A stretch of DNA of 64,000 bases from JASHPR01 sp963833885 (lineage in GTDB: Bacteria; Actinomycetota; Actinomycetes; Streptosporangiales; Streptosporangiaceae): the NCBI GenBank assembly GCA_963833885.1, contig CAWHZU010000008.1, positions 62,001-126,000 of the forward strand, given 5' to 3'. A program made the position numbers and the translations under genes. This document shows, piece after piece, positions 35,142 to 42,767 of the stretch (the first letter of the stretch is position 1; every line of letters begins with the position of its first letter). The notes under the pieces are model-generated. The model saw nothing but the letters and a program-made list of their open reading frames with translations, made no database searches and had not been told where the DNA came from.

Positions 35142-35338
35142 CCGGTCCACCTCCCGCAGCCGACCTCGCCCGGTCACCCCCATCGACTGTGGCACGCCGA
35201 ACAGGCGACCACAACGCAGCCAAGATTCGCTCCTCGCGAGCACACCCCCGCCGAGGCAGCAGCAGAACACGGCACCCAGCGACAAACCTCATCACCTGGC
35301 TACACGACCGCAAACAGGCCACCTGAGCTAGCCCGGGG

Positions 35339-35914
35339 CTAGTCCGGCTGGGCGGCCTCCGCGGGCTCATCGGGGATGTAGAACATGCGCAGTTGCATCG
35401 GCCGTGCCCCGGGCGGTGCGCTTTCGGCCGTGTGCCCGTACTTGTGCAGCAGCGCGACGTAGTCGTCGTGCAGCGCCTCTAGCCCATCGACCGTGAAGTA
35501 GCCGTTGGCCCTGGATGCCTTGGCCCACTTGCCGTGGCTGCGGACGTCCCCGATGAAGCGGTTCAGCAAGGCCAGCTCACCCGGGATCTGGCCAGCCCGC
35601 CACTCGTCGAGCGCGGCCCGGTCCTCGGGGCTGAGGCTGTCGTAGTCGGGCTCCCGGTGGTCCACCGGCCCGGTGCGCCACCACCGTTCCCGCCCTCTGG
35701 CCCGTTCCGGCACCTCCTCGATGACCCCCGCATCGGCGAGCACCCGCAGGTGATAGCTGGTCGTGCCGGTGTTCTCGCCCAGCGCCTCGGCGAGCGTCGT
35801 GGAGGTCGCCGGGCCGCGGGTGGCAAGGTGGCGCAGCATCTCTTGCCGCAGCGGATGCGACAGCGCCTTCCAGCGCTTGGCATCCCCGACCACCGTGCGC
35901 GGACGTATCGCCAT
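35339..35914 (-). CDS. ArsR-type winged-helix transcriptional regulator
   Basis: A 191-residue regulator. Residues 10-80 form the ArsR winged helix (WKALSHPLRQEMLRHLATRG, STTLAEALGENTGTTSYHLR, VLADAGVIEEV). The C-terminal half is helical and lacks obvious cysteine metal sites, so the signal is unlikely to be a metal of the classic ArsR kind. The gene reads away from the membrane/methyltransferase operon that starts at 36109, and a perfect 10-bp inverted repeat lies just upstream of its start. Confidence 0.85.
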   Translation of the reverse strand: MAIRPRTVVGDAKRWKALSHPLRQEMLRHLATRGPATSTTLAEALGENTGTTSYHLRVLADAGVIEEVPERARGRERWWRTGPVDHREPDYDSLSPEDRAALDEWRAGQIPGELALLNRFIGDVRSHGKWAKASRANGYFTVDGLEALHDDYVALLHKYGHTAESAPPGARPMQLRMFYIPDEPAEAAQPD

Positions 35915-35941
35915 GCCCGCAGCCTACCAGCGATGCCGAAG

Positions 35942-35971
35942 AAGTTCTGCAGAATTCTGTTTGCAGAACTT
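35942..35971. promoter_or_regulatory. Inverted repeat upstream of the ArsR-type gene
   Basis: AAGTTCTGCA (35942-35951) and TGCAGAACTT (35962-35971) are a perfect inverted repeat with a 10-base spacer, and the left arm sits inside a second palindrome, TTCTGCAGAA (35945-35954). It lies 28 to 57 bases before the regulator's ATG. Autorepression by the ArsR-type protein is the simplest reading. Confidence 0.55.
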
Positions 35972-36060
35972 TCTCTGTATGCGTATCGTGCGGCCTATGA
36001 CGGCATGCCATGGACCGCGAGGCCCTGCCCGGGGGCCGGGTCCGGCAGGACCAGTAAAGC

Positions 36061-36072
36061 TAGCATATGCTA
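36061..36072. promoter_or_regulatory. 12-bp palindrome TAGCATATGCTA before the membrane/methyltransferase operon
   Basis: TAGCATATGCTA is a perfect palindrome 37 to 48 bases before the ATG at 36109, in an AT-rich patch followed by GTTTTATTTGCAGG. It may be an operator or part of the promoter for the three-gene operon. It is short, so the call is weak. Confidence 0.35.
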
Positions 36073-36108
36073 AGTTTTATTTGCAGGTGCCAGAGATAGG
36101 GGATGTCC

Positions 36109-36480
36109 ATGCGAACCCAGACCAGTGCTGAGATGGCCGGGCCTGGCGGCGATGGGCCGCCGGCCTCGCCCGCCTGCCCCGGATCCGGATCCGACGGGGC
36201 CAGTGCGGACCGGTGGGCACCGGGGCAGGCGCAGTCTGCCGGGGAGTTCCTGTACCGCTTTGGTGACGCGATCGACGACCGGGTCGCCGAGATCCTCGAC
36301 GAGCGGGACGCGCTGCGCCCGCGGCTGCGGCCGCGCGCCAGCTTCGCCGTGGTCGCGCTGTTGCCCGCGATGACCGCGACCATCCTGCTGCGGCACGAGG
36401 CGGCGGCCGTGTGCGCGGTCTGGCTCTCGGCCGCCATCGCCTGCCTGGCCGTCTTCACCACCCGGCCGGTCAGGCCATGA
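36109..36480 (+). CDS. Small two-helix membrane protein, first gene of a three-gene operon
   Basis: A 123-residue protein: a Gly/Pro/Ser-rich N-terminus (1-45), a helical segment (EFLYRFGDAIDDRVAEILDE), and two membrane helices (SFAVVALLPAMTATILL and AAVCAVWLSAAIACLAVF). I start at ATG 36109, which is 6 bases after AGGGG; ATG 36103 overlaps that site. The stop overlaps the next start (ATGA at 36477). I do not recognise the family. Confidence 0.65.
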   Translation: MRTQTSAEMAGPGGDGPPASPACPGSGSDGASADRWAPGQAQSAGEFLYRFGDAIDDRVAEILDERDALRPRLRPRASFAVVALLPAMTATILLRHEAAAVCAVWLSAAIACLAVFTTRPVRP

Positions 36481-36980
36481 CCGTTATTGAGGGATCCCGT
36501 CCGGCCGGCGGAACCGCCGCCGCCGGAACACCGGGGGCGCCAGCGCCGCGGCTCCGGCCTGCGCCGGTGCGGCCCGCGCTGGTGCGGCCTGCGCTGGTGC
36601 GGCCTGCGCTGGTGCGGCGCGGGCGGCTGGTTGCGCTGGCCGTGGGCTGTTTCCTGGTGCCCTGGTGCGCGCTGCTGTTCGTGACGCTGCCGGCCACCGC
36701 GCACGCTGGGCACTGGTCGCTTGCCTGGACGGGCCTGGACGCCGCGGAGGCCGCCGCGGCACTGGCCACTGCCGTGCTGCTGACCCGGTCCGACCCGCGG
36801 GCGAGCCTGACCGCCGCGGCCGGCGGCGCGTTCCTGCTCACCGACGCCTGGTTCGACGTATGCACCTCGGCACCGGGTCTCGATCGGTGCCTGGCCGTCG
36901 CCGAGGCGGTATTCGCAGAGCTGCCGCTGGCCGCGGCCGCGTTCTGGCTTGCAGCGAGGCTCATCCGGAGTGCCCGGTGA
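36477..36980 (+). CDS. Membrane protein with N-terminal VRPAL repeats
   Basis: A 167-residue protein with a Pro/Ala/Arg-rich N-terminal tail containing three tandem VRPAL units, followed by about four membrane helices (LVALAVGCFLVPWCALLFV; AAEAAAALATAVLLT; LTAAAGGAFLLTDAWF; ELPLAAAAFWLAARL). It is coupled at both ends: ATGA overlap with the gene before and GTGA overlap with the methyltransferase after. Function unknown. Confidence 0.65.
   Translation: MTVIEGSRPAGGTAAAGTPGAPAPRLRPAPVRPALVRPALVRPALVRRGRLVALAVGCFLVPWCALLFVTLPATAHAGHWSLAWTGLDAAEAAAALATAVLLTRSDPRASLTAAAGGAFLLTDAWFDVCTSAPGLDRCLAVAEAVFAELPLAAAAFWLAARLIRSAR
36566..36610 (+). repeat. Three tandem 15-bp repeats
   Basis: ggtgcggcccgcgct (36566-36580) is followed by two copies of ggtgcggcctgcgct (36581-36610) and a partial fourth. 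The 15-base period keeps frame and encodes repeats of Val-Arg-Pro-Ala-Leu in the N-terminal tail of the membrane protein. Confidence 0.9.
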
Positions 36981-37609
36981 AGGCGGCACTGCTGGGCGCC
37001 GCTGCCGCAGGCGTGACGGCGGCCGCGGCGGGCGCAGTTCTCAGCGACCGGGCGCCGTACCCGTACTCGCTGCACCGCCTGCTGGACATCCCGCTGCCGC
37101 TGCTGACCGCCCGCCGCCTGGACTCGCTGCTGGAGCCGCGCGCTGGCCAGAAAGTACTCGAGATCGGTCCGGGAACCGGCCTGCAGTCGCTGCACGTGGC
37201 ACCGCAACTGGGCGGCGGCCAGCTTGCCGTGGTCGACGTCCAGCCGGAGATGCTCGAGCACGTGATGGCCCGCGCCGCCAGACGCTCGATCCGAAACATC
37301 GCGGCGCACCGCGCTGACGCCGCTGCGCTGCCGTTCGCCGACGCTGCCTTCGACTCGGCCTACCTGGTTACGGTCCTTGGCGAGATCCCCGGACCGCTGG
37401 TCGCGCTCATGGAGTTGCGCCGGGTACTCAAGCCGGGCGGGCGACTCATTATCGGAGAGTTCGCCGACCGGCATCACGTGCCGCTGGCGACGCTGGTACG
37501 GCTGGCCAACGACGCTGGCCTGCATCTCGCCCGCCGCGCCGGCGTTCCCCTCGCCTACTACGCCCTCTTCCGCCCCTGTCGTGCGGAACGCCCGGGCGCG
37601 GCGAGCTAG
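36977..37609 (+). CDS. Class I SAM-dependent methyltransferase, probably membrane-tethered
   Basis: A 210-residue methyltransferase. Motif I is KVLEIGPGTGLQSLHVAPQL, the acidic residue binding the SAM ribose follows in LAVVDVQPEMLEHV, and later motifs are ADAAALPFADAAFDSAYLVT and LRRVLKPGGRLIIGEF. The N-terminal VKAALLGAAAAGVTAAAAGA is hydrophobic enough to be a short membrane anchor. GTG 36977 lies 7 bases after GGAG and overlaps the previous stop. The substrate is unknown; two membrane proteins in the same operon suggest a membrane-associated one, perhaps a lipid or quinone. Confidence 0.85.
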   Translation: MKAALLGAAAAGVTAAAAGAVLSDRAPYPYSLHRLLDIPLPLLTARRLDSLLEPRAGQKVLEIGPGTGLQSLHVAPQLGGGQLAVVDVQPEMLEHVMARAARRSIRNIAAHRADAAALPFADAAFDSAYLVTVLGEIPGPLVALMELRRVLKPGGRLIIGEFADRHHVPLATLVRLANDAGLHLARRAGVPLAYYALFRPCRAERPGAAS

Positions 37610-37657
37610 CGGCCGGGTCGCCCCGCCGTCGCGGGGTTGATCAGCGAAGATGGGTTC

Positions 37658-38722
37658 ATGAGACTTCCCGTTATGCCGCCGGTGGCGCCGATGCTGGCCA
37701 AATCGGTGAAGGAGATCCCGCGCGGCGCGCTCAGCTTCGAACCTAAGTGGGACGGCTTCCGCTCGGTCGTCTTCCGGGACGGCCTCGAGGTGGAGTTCGG
37801 CAGCCGGAACGAGCGGCCGCTGACCCGTTACTTCCCCGAACTCGTAAAGGCGGCCCTGCGGAACCTGCCGGAGCGCTGCGTTCTTGACGGGGAGATCGTG
37901 ATACCGGACACGAAGCGGCACCGGCTCGACTTCGAGGCGCTGCTGCAGCGGATCCATCCGGCGGCCAGCCGGGTGAATCTGCTGGCCGAGCAGACCCCGG
38001 CCGAGTTCGTCGTCTTCGACCTGCTCGCGCTCGGCGACGTGAGCTACCTGGAGACGGAGTTCTCGGCCCGTCGTGACCTGCTCGAGCAGGTGATGACCGA
38101 CGCCGAGGCCCCGTTCCACCTCACCCCGGCGACCCTCGACGGTGACCTCGCCGCCCAGTGGTTCAGCCAGTTCGAGGGCGCGGGCCTGGACGGGATCGTG
38201 GCCAAGCCGCTGGACGGCCAGTACGAGCCGGACAAGCGGGTCATGTTCAAGGTCAAGCACGAGCGCACCGCCGACTGCGTGGTCGCGGGCTACCGGGAGC
38301 ACAAGAGCGGCCCGGACGCGATCGGGTCGCTGCTGCTCGGCCTCTACGACGACAGCGGCAAACTAGCCAGTGTGGGCGTGATCGGCGCGTTCCCGCTGGC
38401 AACGAGGCGCGAACTGCTCACCGAACTGCAGCCGCTGGTCACGAGCTTCGATGAGCATCCGTGGAACTGGGCGAAACCGCAGCCCGGGGTCCGGGGACCG
38501 CGTGACGCCGAGCACAGCCGGTGGAACGCGAACAAGGACCTGTCGTTCATCCCGCTGCGCCCCGAGCGGGTGGTCGAGGTCCGTTACGACCACATGGAAG
38601 GCACCAGGTTCCGGCACACGGCTCAGTTCGTCCGGTGGCGCCCCGACCGTGACCCGAAATCGTGCGGCTTCGCCCAGCTCGAGGAGCCGGTCAGCTACAA
38701 CCTGACCGACATCCTCGGCTGA
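37658..38722 (+). CDS. ATP-dependent DNA ligase (LigC-like)
   Basis: A 354-residue ligase of the short bacterial ATP-dependent type. The adenylated lysine is in EPKWDGFRSVVF (motif I), motif III lies near AEFVVFDLLALGD, motif IV is DGIVAKPLDG, and motif V is MFKVKHERTADCVV. The C-terminal oligonucleotide-binding domain follows (about 235-354). No polymerase or nuclease domain is attached, so it matches mycobacterial LigC rather than full LigD, and no Ku gene is adjacent. I start at ATG 37658; the frame is open seven codons further. It would seal nicks in repair. Confidence 0.9.
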   Translation: MRLPVMPPVAPMLAKSVKEIPRGALSFEPKWDGFRSVVFRDGLEVEFGSRNERPLTRYFPELVKAALRNLPERCVLDGEIVIPDTKRHRLDFEALLQRIHPAASRVNLLAEQTPAEFVVFDLLALGDVSYLETEFSARRDLLEQVMTDAEAPFHLTPATLDGDLAAQWFSQFEGAGLDGIVAKPLDGQYEPDKRVMFKVKHERTADCVVAGYREHKSGPDAIGSLLLGLYDDSGKLASVGVIGAFPLATRRELLTELQPLVTSFDEHPWNWAKPQPGVRGPRDAEHSRWNANKDLSFIPLRPERVVEVRYDHMEGTRFRHTAQFVRWRPDRDPKSCGFAQLEEPVSYNLTDILG

Positions 38723-38744
38723 AGCCGGGCAGCGGGGGGGCGCC

Positions 38745-40142
38745 TCAGACCTGCACAAACTCGATGCCGGCCAGCTCGCAGAACACCTTCCAGCTCGCGG
38801 CATGCATGCCGAGGTTCATCACCTCGTGATGCGGGCCGCCAGCGGTCAGCCAGGCGTTGAGGCAGGCCCGCACGCCGGTGTCGGGCCGGAACTGGCCGTA
38901 CGGCATCTCCAGCGCGGGCAGCACCTGGCTGTCCAGGTTCTCGCCCTCGGCGACGACCATGCGGAATCGCGTGTTGCCCAGCGAGACCAGCGTGGCCAGG
39001 GTGGCCGGGCCCGGCTGGTACTGGAACAGGAACGTGGGCGGGTCAGCGAGGTCGCCGATGCCCAGCGGCCGCTTGATCAGCTTCACCGGCTGGTCGGACC
39101 GGGCGATCTTCCAGTTGCCCTCGCCCATGTGGCTCATCAGGATCGAATCGGACGGGAAGTCCATCGCGTACATCTCGGTGAAGTGCGCGTCCCCGATCAG
39201 CACGTGCCCGGCCGCCACCATGCACGCCGTGAGCACATCCCCCTCTGCCGCGTAGCCGTATCCCTGGGCCATCAGCGAGGACGCGGCCGCCAGCGGCAGC
39301 CGGTCGAACCTGCCGTCCTCGCCGATCGCGTCGAAGTGCGCGGTGTAGGCGCCGTAGCCGCCGACGTCCAGGATGTGCTTGATCGCGACCTGCATCCGGG
39401 CGTGATCGGCCCGCTCCTCCACTGACAGCGCCGGGTCGATCTCGAAGTGGTCGTCCTCGAACGCGATGACCTCATCCAGCTGCGCCCTGGTGACCTCGAG
39501 CATGCCGCGGTACAGGTCTCCCTGGGCCACCGCGAGGATCTCCGGGCCGAGGCTGCGGATCAGCGCGCTTTCGTCGACCCGGATGTCGCCCATGTCGTTC
39601 ATTGCGTAGCCGAAGATCGCCACCTTCAGCTTCTTCCACGCGGTCACCGCGGCGGCAGCGCGGGCCCACCGCCCGACGTCGGCGCGGAACTCCTCGCTCT
39701 TCCAGTCATCGGTCAGCACCGCGAACCGGCGACCCGCCCTGACCATGGCATTCGCCGTGTCCTGGGCGCCGTGCACGCCCTGGTTGTAGGTCATGTCGGC
39801 CATGTCCCACTCGGGCGTGACGCTGCGCTCCGGCTGGATGTTGGCCATCAGGATCGGCAGCCGTGACTCGTTGAGCAGCCGCGCGACCCGCATGGCCGGC
39901 CCGTACGTCAGCATCACGACCATGACGCCGTCGAGGTCGTCGTTCTCGAACTGGCGCATGGCCCGCTCGGCGTCCTCGCGGTACTTGACCGGCTCGCTCG
40001 GGAAGAACTCGCCGACGTCCGCAAGATGCTCGGCGATCTCGCGAGCGTAGCCCGCCTGCCGCGCCGCGATGTCGGGGATCATGTCGTCGTACAGGTCCTG
40101 CATGATGCCCAGGATCCCGATCTTGGGCTTGCGGTCAGACAT
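38745..40142 (-). CDS. araA: L-arabinose isomerase
   Basis: A 465-residue sugar isomerase converting L-arabinose to L-ribulose. Features that fit AraA are the N-terminal KIGILGIMQDLYDDMIP, the central YGAYTAHFDAI, AEGDVLTACMVAAGH and FTEMYAMDF with candidate metal glutamates, LMSHMGEGNWKIA and GPHHEVMNLG with histidines. It is about 35 residues shorter than the Escherichia coli enzyme and belongs to a divergent branch. ATG 40142 lies after CAGGAGG. It is the last gene of the araB-araD-araA order. Confidence 0.85.
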   Translation of the reverse strand: MSDRKPKIGILGIMQDLYDDMIPDIAARQAGYAREIAEHLADVGEFFPSEPVKYREDAERAMRQFENDDLDGVMVVMLTYGPAMRVARLLNESRLPILMANIQPERSVTPEWDMADMTYNQGVHGAQDTANAMVRAGRRFAVLTDDWKSEEFRADVGRWARAAAAVTAWKKLKVAIFGYAMNDMGDIRVDESALIRSLGPEILAVAQGDLYRGMLEVTRAQLDEVIAFEDDHFEIDPALSVEERADHARMQVAIKHILDVGGYGAYTAHFDAIGEDGRFDRLPLAAASSLMAQGYGYAAEGDVLTACMVAAGHVLIGDAHFTEMYAMDFPSDSILMSHMGEGNWKIARSDQPVKLIKRPLGIGDLADPPTFLFQYQPGPATLATLVSLGNTRFRMVVAEGENLDSQVLPALEMPYGQFRPDTGVRACLNAWLTAGGPHHEVMNLGMHAASWKVFCELAGIEFVQV

Positions 40143-40198
40143 CGAGTTCCTCCTGAACGGTAGCCCGGCCGCGGGTACGGCCGGTCCCGGCTCTTTGG

Positions 40199-40879
40199 TC
40201 AGCGCTGACCATATTCCTGCTGGTAGCGCCGGTACAGTGCGTCGATCTGATCTTGCGTGAGCGGTGTCAGCGGGCCGCCGAACGCCCGGGCTAGGTGCAC
40301 GGTACGCGCCGCGTCCTCGCACATCACGGCGGCCTTCAGCGCGTCGCGGGCGGCGGCGCCGATCGTGAAGACGCCGTGGCTGCGCATCAGCACGGCTGGC
40401 GAGCGGTGGCTGGACAGGGTCCCGACGATGCCGCGGCCGATCTCATCGCTGCCGATCAGCGCGAACGGGCCGACCGGGATCTCGCCGCCGAACTCGTCGG
40501 CCATCGCCGTGATCACGCACGGGATCGCCTCGCCGCGCGCCGCCCACGCGGTCGCGTACCCGGAGTGCGTGTGCACGACGCCGCCCACCTCCGGCATCTG
40601 CCGGTAGACGTAGGCGTGCGTGGCGGTGTCGCTCGAGGGCCGATAGCCCCTGCTGTTGACGGCAGGGTCATCGACCGCGCGGCCGTCCAGGTCGCAGACC
40701 ACCATCGAGTCCGGGGTCAGCTCCGGGTAGCCGACACCGCTCGGCTTGATCACCATGAGGTCCTCGCCGGGAACCCGGGCCGAGATGTTGCCGGAGGTCC
40801 AGGCCACCAGGCCCGCCGCGACCAGGTCGGCGTGCAGGTCGCTGAGGGTGCGCCGGAGCTCTGCCAGGTCCGCGCTCAT
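40199..40879 (-). CDS. araD: L-ribulose-5-phosphate 4-epimerase
   Basis: A 226-residue class II aldolase-fold epimerase that turns L-ribulose 5-phosphate into D-xylulose 5-phosphate. The zinc-binding histidines are in VVHTHSGYATAWAA and VLMRSHGVFTIG, the phosphate loop is TSGNISAR, and the acidic GYRPSSDTATHAYVYRQMPE precedes the metal site. ATG 40879 overlaps the araB stop (ATGA) and has an AAGGAAA ribosome site. Its place between araB and araA supports epimerase over aldolase. Confidence 0.92.
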   Translation of the reverse strand: MSADLAELRRTLSDLHADLVAAGLVAWTSGNISARVPGEDLMVIKPSGVGYPELTPDSMVVCDLDGRAVDDPAVNSRGYRPSSDTATHAYVYRQMPEVGGVVHTHSGYATAWAARGEAIPCVITAMADEFGGEIPVGPFALIGSDEIGRGIVGTLSSHRSPAVLMRSHGVFTIGAAARDALKAAVMCEDAARTVHLARAFGGPLTPLTQDQIDALYRRYQQEYGQR

Positions 40880-42561
40880 GAGTTTCCTTTCGTTTCCGCG
40901 TCCACGACCCGATCGCGGATCCCGCGGAGCCGGTGCATGACCTCGTTGCCGCCCCGGCCAAAGTAGTCGTGCAGCAGCAGGTACTCGGCGTACAGCCGGT
41001 CGTAGACGTCGGCACTGACCGGGTCGGGCAGGTACACCGCCTGGTGCTTGCCGCCCATCGCCAGGGCCGCGGCCGGGACGTCGGAGTAGCAGCCGGCCGC
41101 GACCGCGGCGTGGATGGCCGAGCCGAGCGCCGGTCCCTGATCGGAGGCGATCACACTGAGCGGGCGGCGGGTCACGTCGGCGTAGAGCTGGAGCACGAAT
41201 TTGCTCTTGGTGAGGCCGCCCGCGATCACCAGCTCGGTGACCGGGACGCCCGACGCGTTGAACGTGTCGATGATGACCCTGGTCCCGAACGCAGTGGACT
41301 CGATCAGGGCCCGGTAGATGTCGGGTGCCCGGGTCGCCAGCGTGAGGCCGACAATCAGCCCGGACAGGTGATGGTCGACGAGCACGCTGCGGTTGCCGTT
41401 CAGCCAGTCGAGCGCGATCAGGCCGTGCGCCCCGGCGGGCTGCAGCGCGGCCTCGGCGTCCAGCAGTTCCTGCACACTGATGCCGCGCCGGTCCGCCTCC
41501 GCCTGGTATTCGGCTCCGGCCACGTACTCGGCGCACCAGGCAAAGAGGTCCCCGACGCCGCTCTGCCCTGCCTCGTAGCCCCACATCCCGGCCACGATGC
41601 CGCCATCGACCACTCCGCACATCCCGGGGACCTCGGCCAGCCTGGTGCCGTTCATCACGTGGCAGGTCGAGGTTCCCATGATCGCGACCATCTGGCCGGG
41701 CGCGATCGCGGCGGCCGCAGGCGCGGTTACGTGCGCGTCCACGTTGCCGACGGCGACCGCGATCCCCTCTTGCAGCCCAGTCCACGCGGCCGCCTGCTCG
41801 GTCAGCGAACCGGCCTTGTGGCCCAGCGGCAGCACCGGGTGCTCCAGCTTGTCAGCGGCGAACGTGGCGAACCCGGGATGCAGCTGGCCAAGGAACTCGC
41901 GCGTCGGGTAGTGGCCGTCCTGCCGGATGCCCTTGTACCCGGCCGTGCACGCGTTCCGCGTCTCGACCCCGGTGAGCTGCCAGATGATCCAGTCCGCGGC
42001 CTCGATCCAGCGGTCGGTCTGCTGGTAGACCTCCGGGTCCTCCTCGAGCAGCTGCAGTCCTTTGGCAAACTCCCACTCGGACGAAATCTTCCCGCCGTAG
42101 CGGCCGATCCACGGCTCGTGCCGTGCGTGGGCGAGTGCGTTGATCCGGTCCGCCTGCGGCTGCGCCGCGTGATGCTTCCACAGCTTCGGGTAGGCGTGCG
42201 GTCGCCCGGCGAGCTGCGGAAGCTGGCACAGCGGCGTCCCGTCCGCCAGCACCGGCATCACGGTGCACGCGGTGAAATCGGTGCCGATGCCGACGATCAG
42301 GGCTGGATCGGTGCCCGCGGCGGCCAGGGCGGCGGGCACCGCCTCGCGGAGCACGTCCCGGTAGTCCTCGGGATCCTGCAGCGCCCAGTCCGGGGGCAGC
42401 GGCTCGCCGGTAGCCGCCAGCGTGGCATCCATCACGCCGTGGCGGTACCCATGGACAGCGGTGCCCAGCTCGGCGCCGTCACGGACCCGCACTACGACCG
42501 CCCGCCCGGACAGGGTGCCAAAGTCGATTCCAAGCACGCAGGCGTCGCCAGGTGTGGTCAT
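40876..42561 (-). CDS. araB: L-ribulokinase
   Basis: A 561-residue FGGY-family kinase phosphorylating L-ribulose. The N-terminal ATP-fold strand is VLGIDFGTLSGRAVVVRV, and AraB-type stretches include GIGTDFTACTVMPVLADG, EWEFAKGLQLLEEDPEVY and GNVDAHVTAPAAAAI; the C-terminal domain has ELVIAGGLTKSKFVLQLYAD. It is the first enzyme gene of the arabinose operon. GGGAGG lies 8 bases before ATG 42561, inside the last codons of a small leader ORF. Confidence 0.95.
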   Translation of the reverse strand: MTTPGDACVLGIDFGTLSGRAVVVRVRDGAELGTAVHGYRHGVMDATLAATGEPLPPDWALQDPEDYRDVLREAVPAALAAAGTDPALIVGIGTDFTACTVMPVLADGTPLCQLPQLAGRPHAYPKLWKHHAAQPQADRINALAHARHEPWIGRYGGKISSEWEFAKGLQLLEEDPEVYQQTDRWIEAADWIIWQLTGVETRNACTAGYKGIRQDGHYPTREFLGQLHPGFATFAADKLEHPVLPLGHKAGSLTEQAAAWTGLQEGIAVAVGNVDAHVTAPAAAAIAPGQMVAIMGTSTCHVMNGTRLAEVPGMCGVVDGGIVAGMWGYEAGQSGVGDLFAWCAEYVAGAEYQAEADRRGISVQELLDAEAALQPAGAHGLIALDWLNGNRSVLVDHHLSGLIVGLTLATRAPDIYRALIESTAFGTRVIIDTFNASGVPVTELVIAGGLTKSKFVLQLYADVTRRPLSVIASDQGPALGSAIHAAVAAGCYSDVPAAALAMGGKHQAVYLPDPVSADVYDRLYAEYLLLHDYFGRGGNEVMHRLRGIRDRVVDAETKGNS

Positions 42562-42565
42562 CGAA

Positions 42566-42700
42566 CTACCTCCCTCCAGGGATGCACGACGACCCGCCTA
42601 CTGCACGCCCAGCCGCACCGAAGGACCCGCCCACTGCACGCCCAGCCGCTCCGGAGGACCCACCCTCTGCATCCCGAGCCAAAGCGGAGGACCTGCCCAT
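42566..42700 (-). CDS. Possible 44-residue leader ORF before araB, made of tandem repeats
   Basis: From ATG 42700 the minus strand is open for 44 codons, repeats the segment GAAGRAVGG twice, and ends at TAG 42566-42568, four bases before the araB ATG. The araB ribosome site GGAGGGAGG lies in its final codons, so translating it would affect araB initiation. The LacI operator ends only 9 bases before its ATG, and there is no clear ribosome site of its own; if translated it would be from a nearly leaderless message. It may also be untranslated repeat DNA. Confidence 0.3.
   Translation of the reverse strand: MGRSSALARDAEGGSSGAAGRAVGGSFGAAGRAVGGSSCIPGGR
42591..42700. repeat. 33-bp tandem repeat, 3.3 copies, in the araB leader
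   Basis: Units at 42591-42623, 42624-42656 and 42657-42689 share the frame gaccc-cc--ctgca---ccagcc and are followed by a partial unit to 42700. The first two copies are nearly identical; the third is diverged. The period is a multiple of three. It fills the space between the LacI operator and the araB start. Confidence 0.88.
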
Positions 42701-42708
42701 ACCCCAAT

Positions 42709-42722
42709 TGTTAGCGCTAACA
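42709..42722. promoter_or_regulatory. LacI-family operator upstream of araB
   Basis: TGTTAGCGCTAACA is a perfect 14-bp palindrome with the central CG pair typical of LacI-family operators. It lies between the LacI gene (ending 42768, reading toward it) and the araB leader. A one-mismatch copy occurs at 24891-24904 before the galactanase gene. Confidence 0.75.
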
Positions 42723-42767
42723 GACTGGATGTGATCCACCGGTACCCTTCCTTTTACTATCTGCCGA

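Noticed and set aside
42591..42700. Possible CRISPR array in the araB leader
   Set aside because: The 33-bp units are directly adjacent with no spacers, so this is a simple tandem repeat.
42552..42734. A 60-codon plus-strand ORF with DPPTARPAAP repeats over the araB leader
   Set aside because: It is on the opposite strand from the operon, crosses the LacI operator, and lacks a ribosome site; the repeats explain its open frame.
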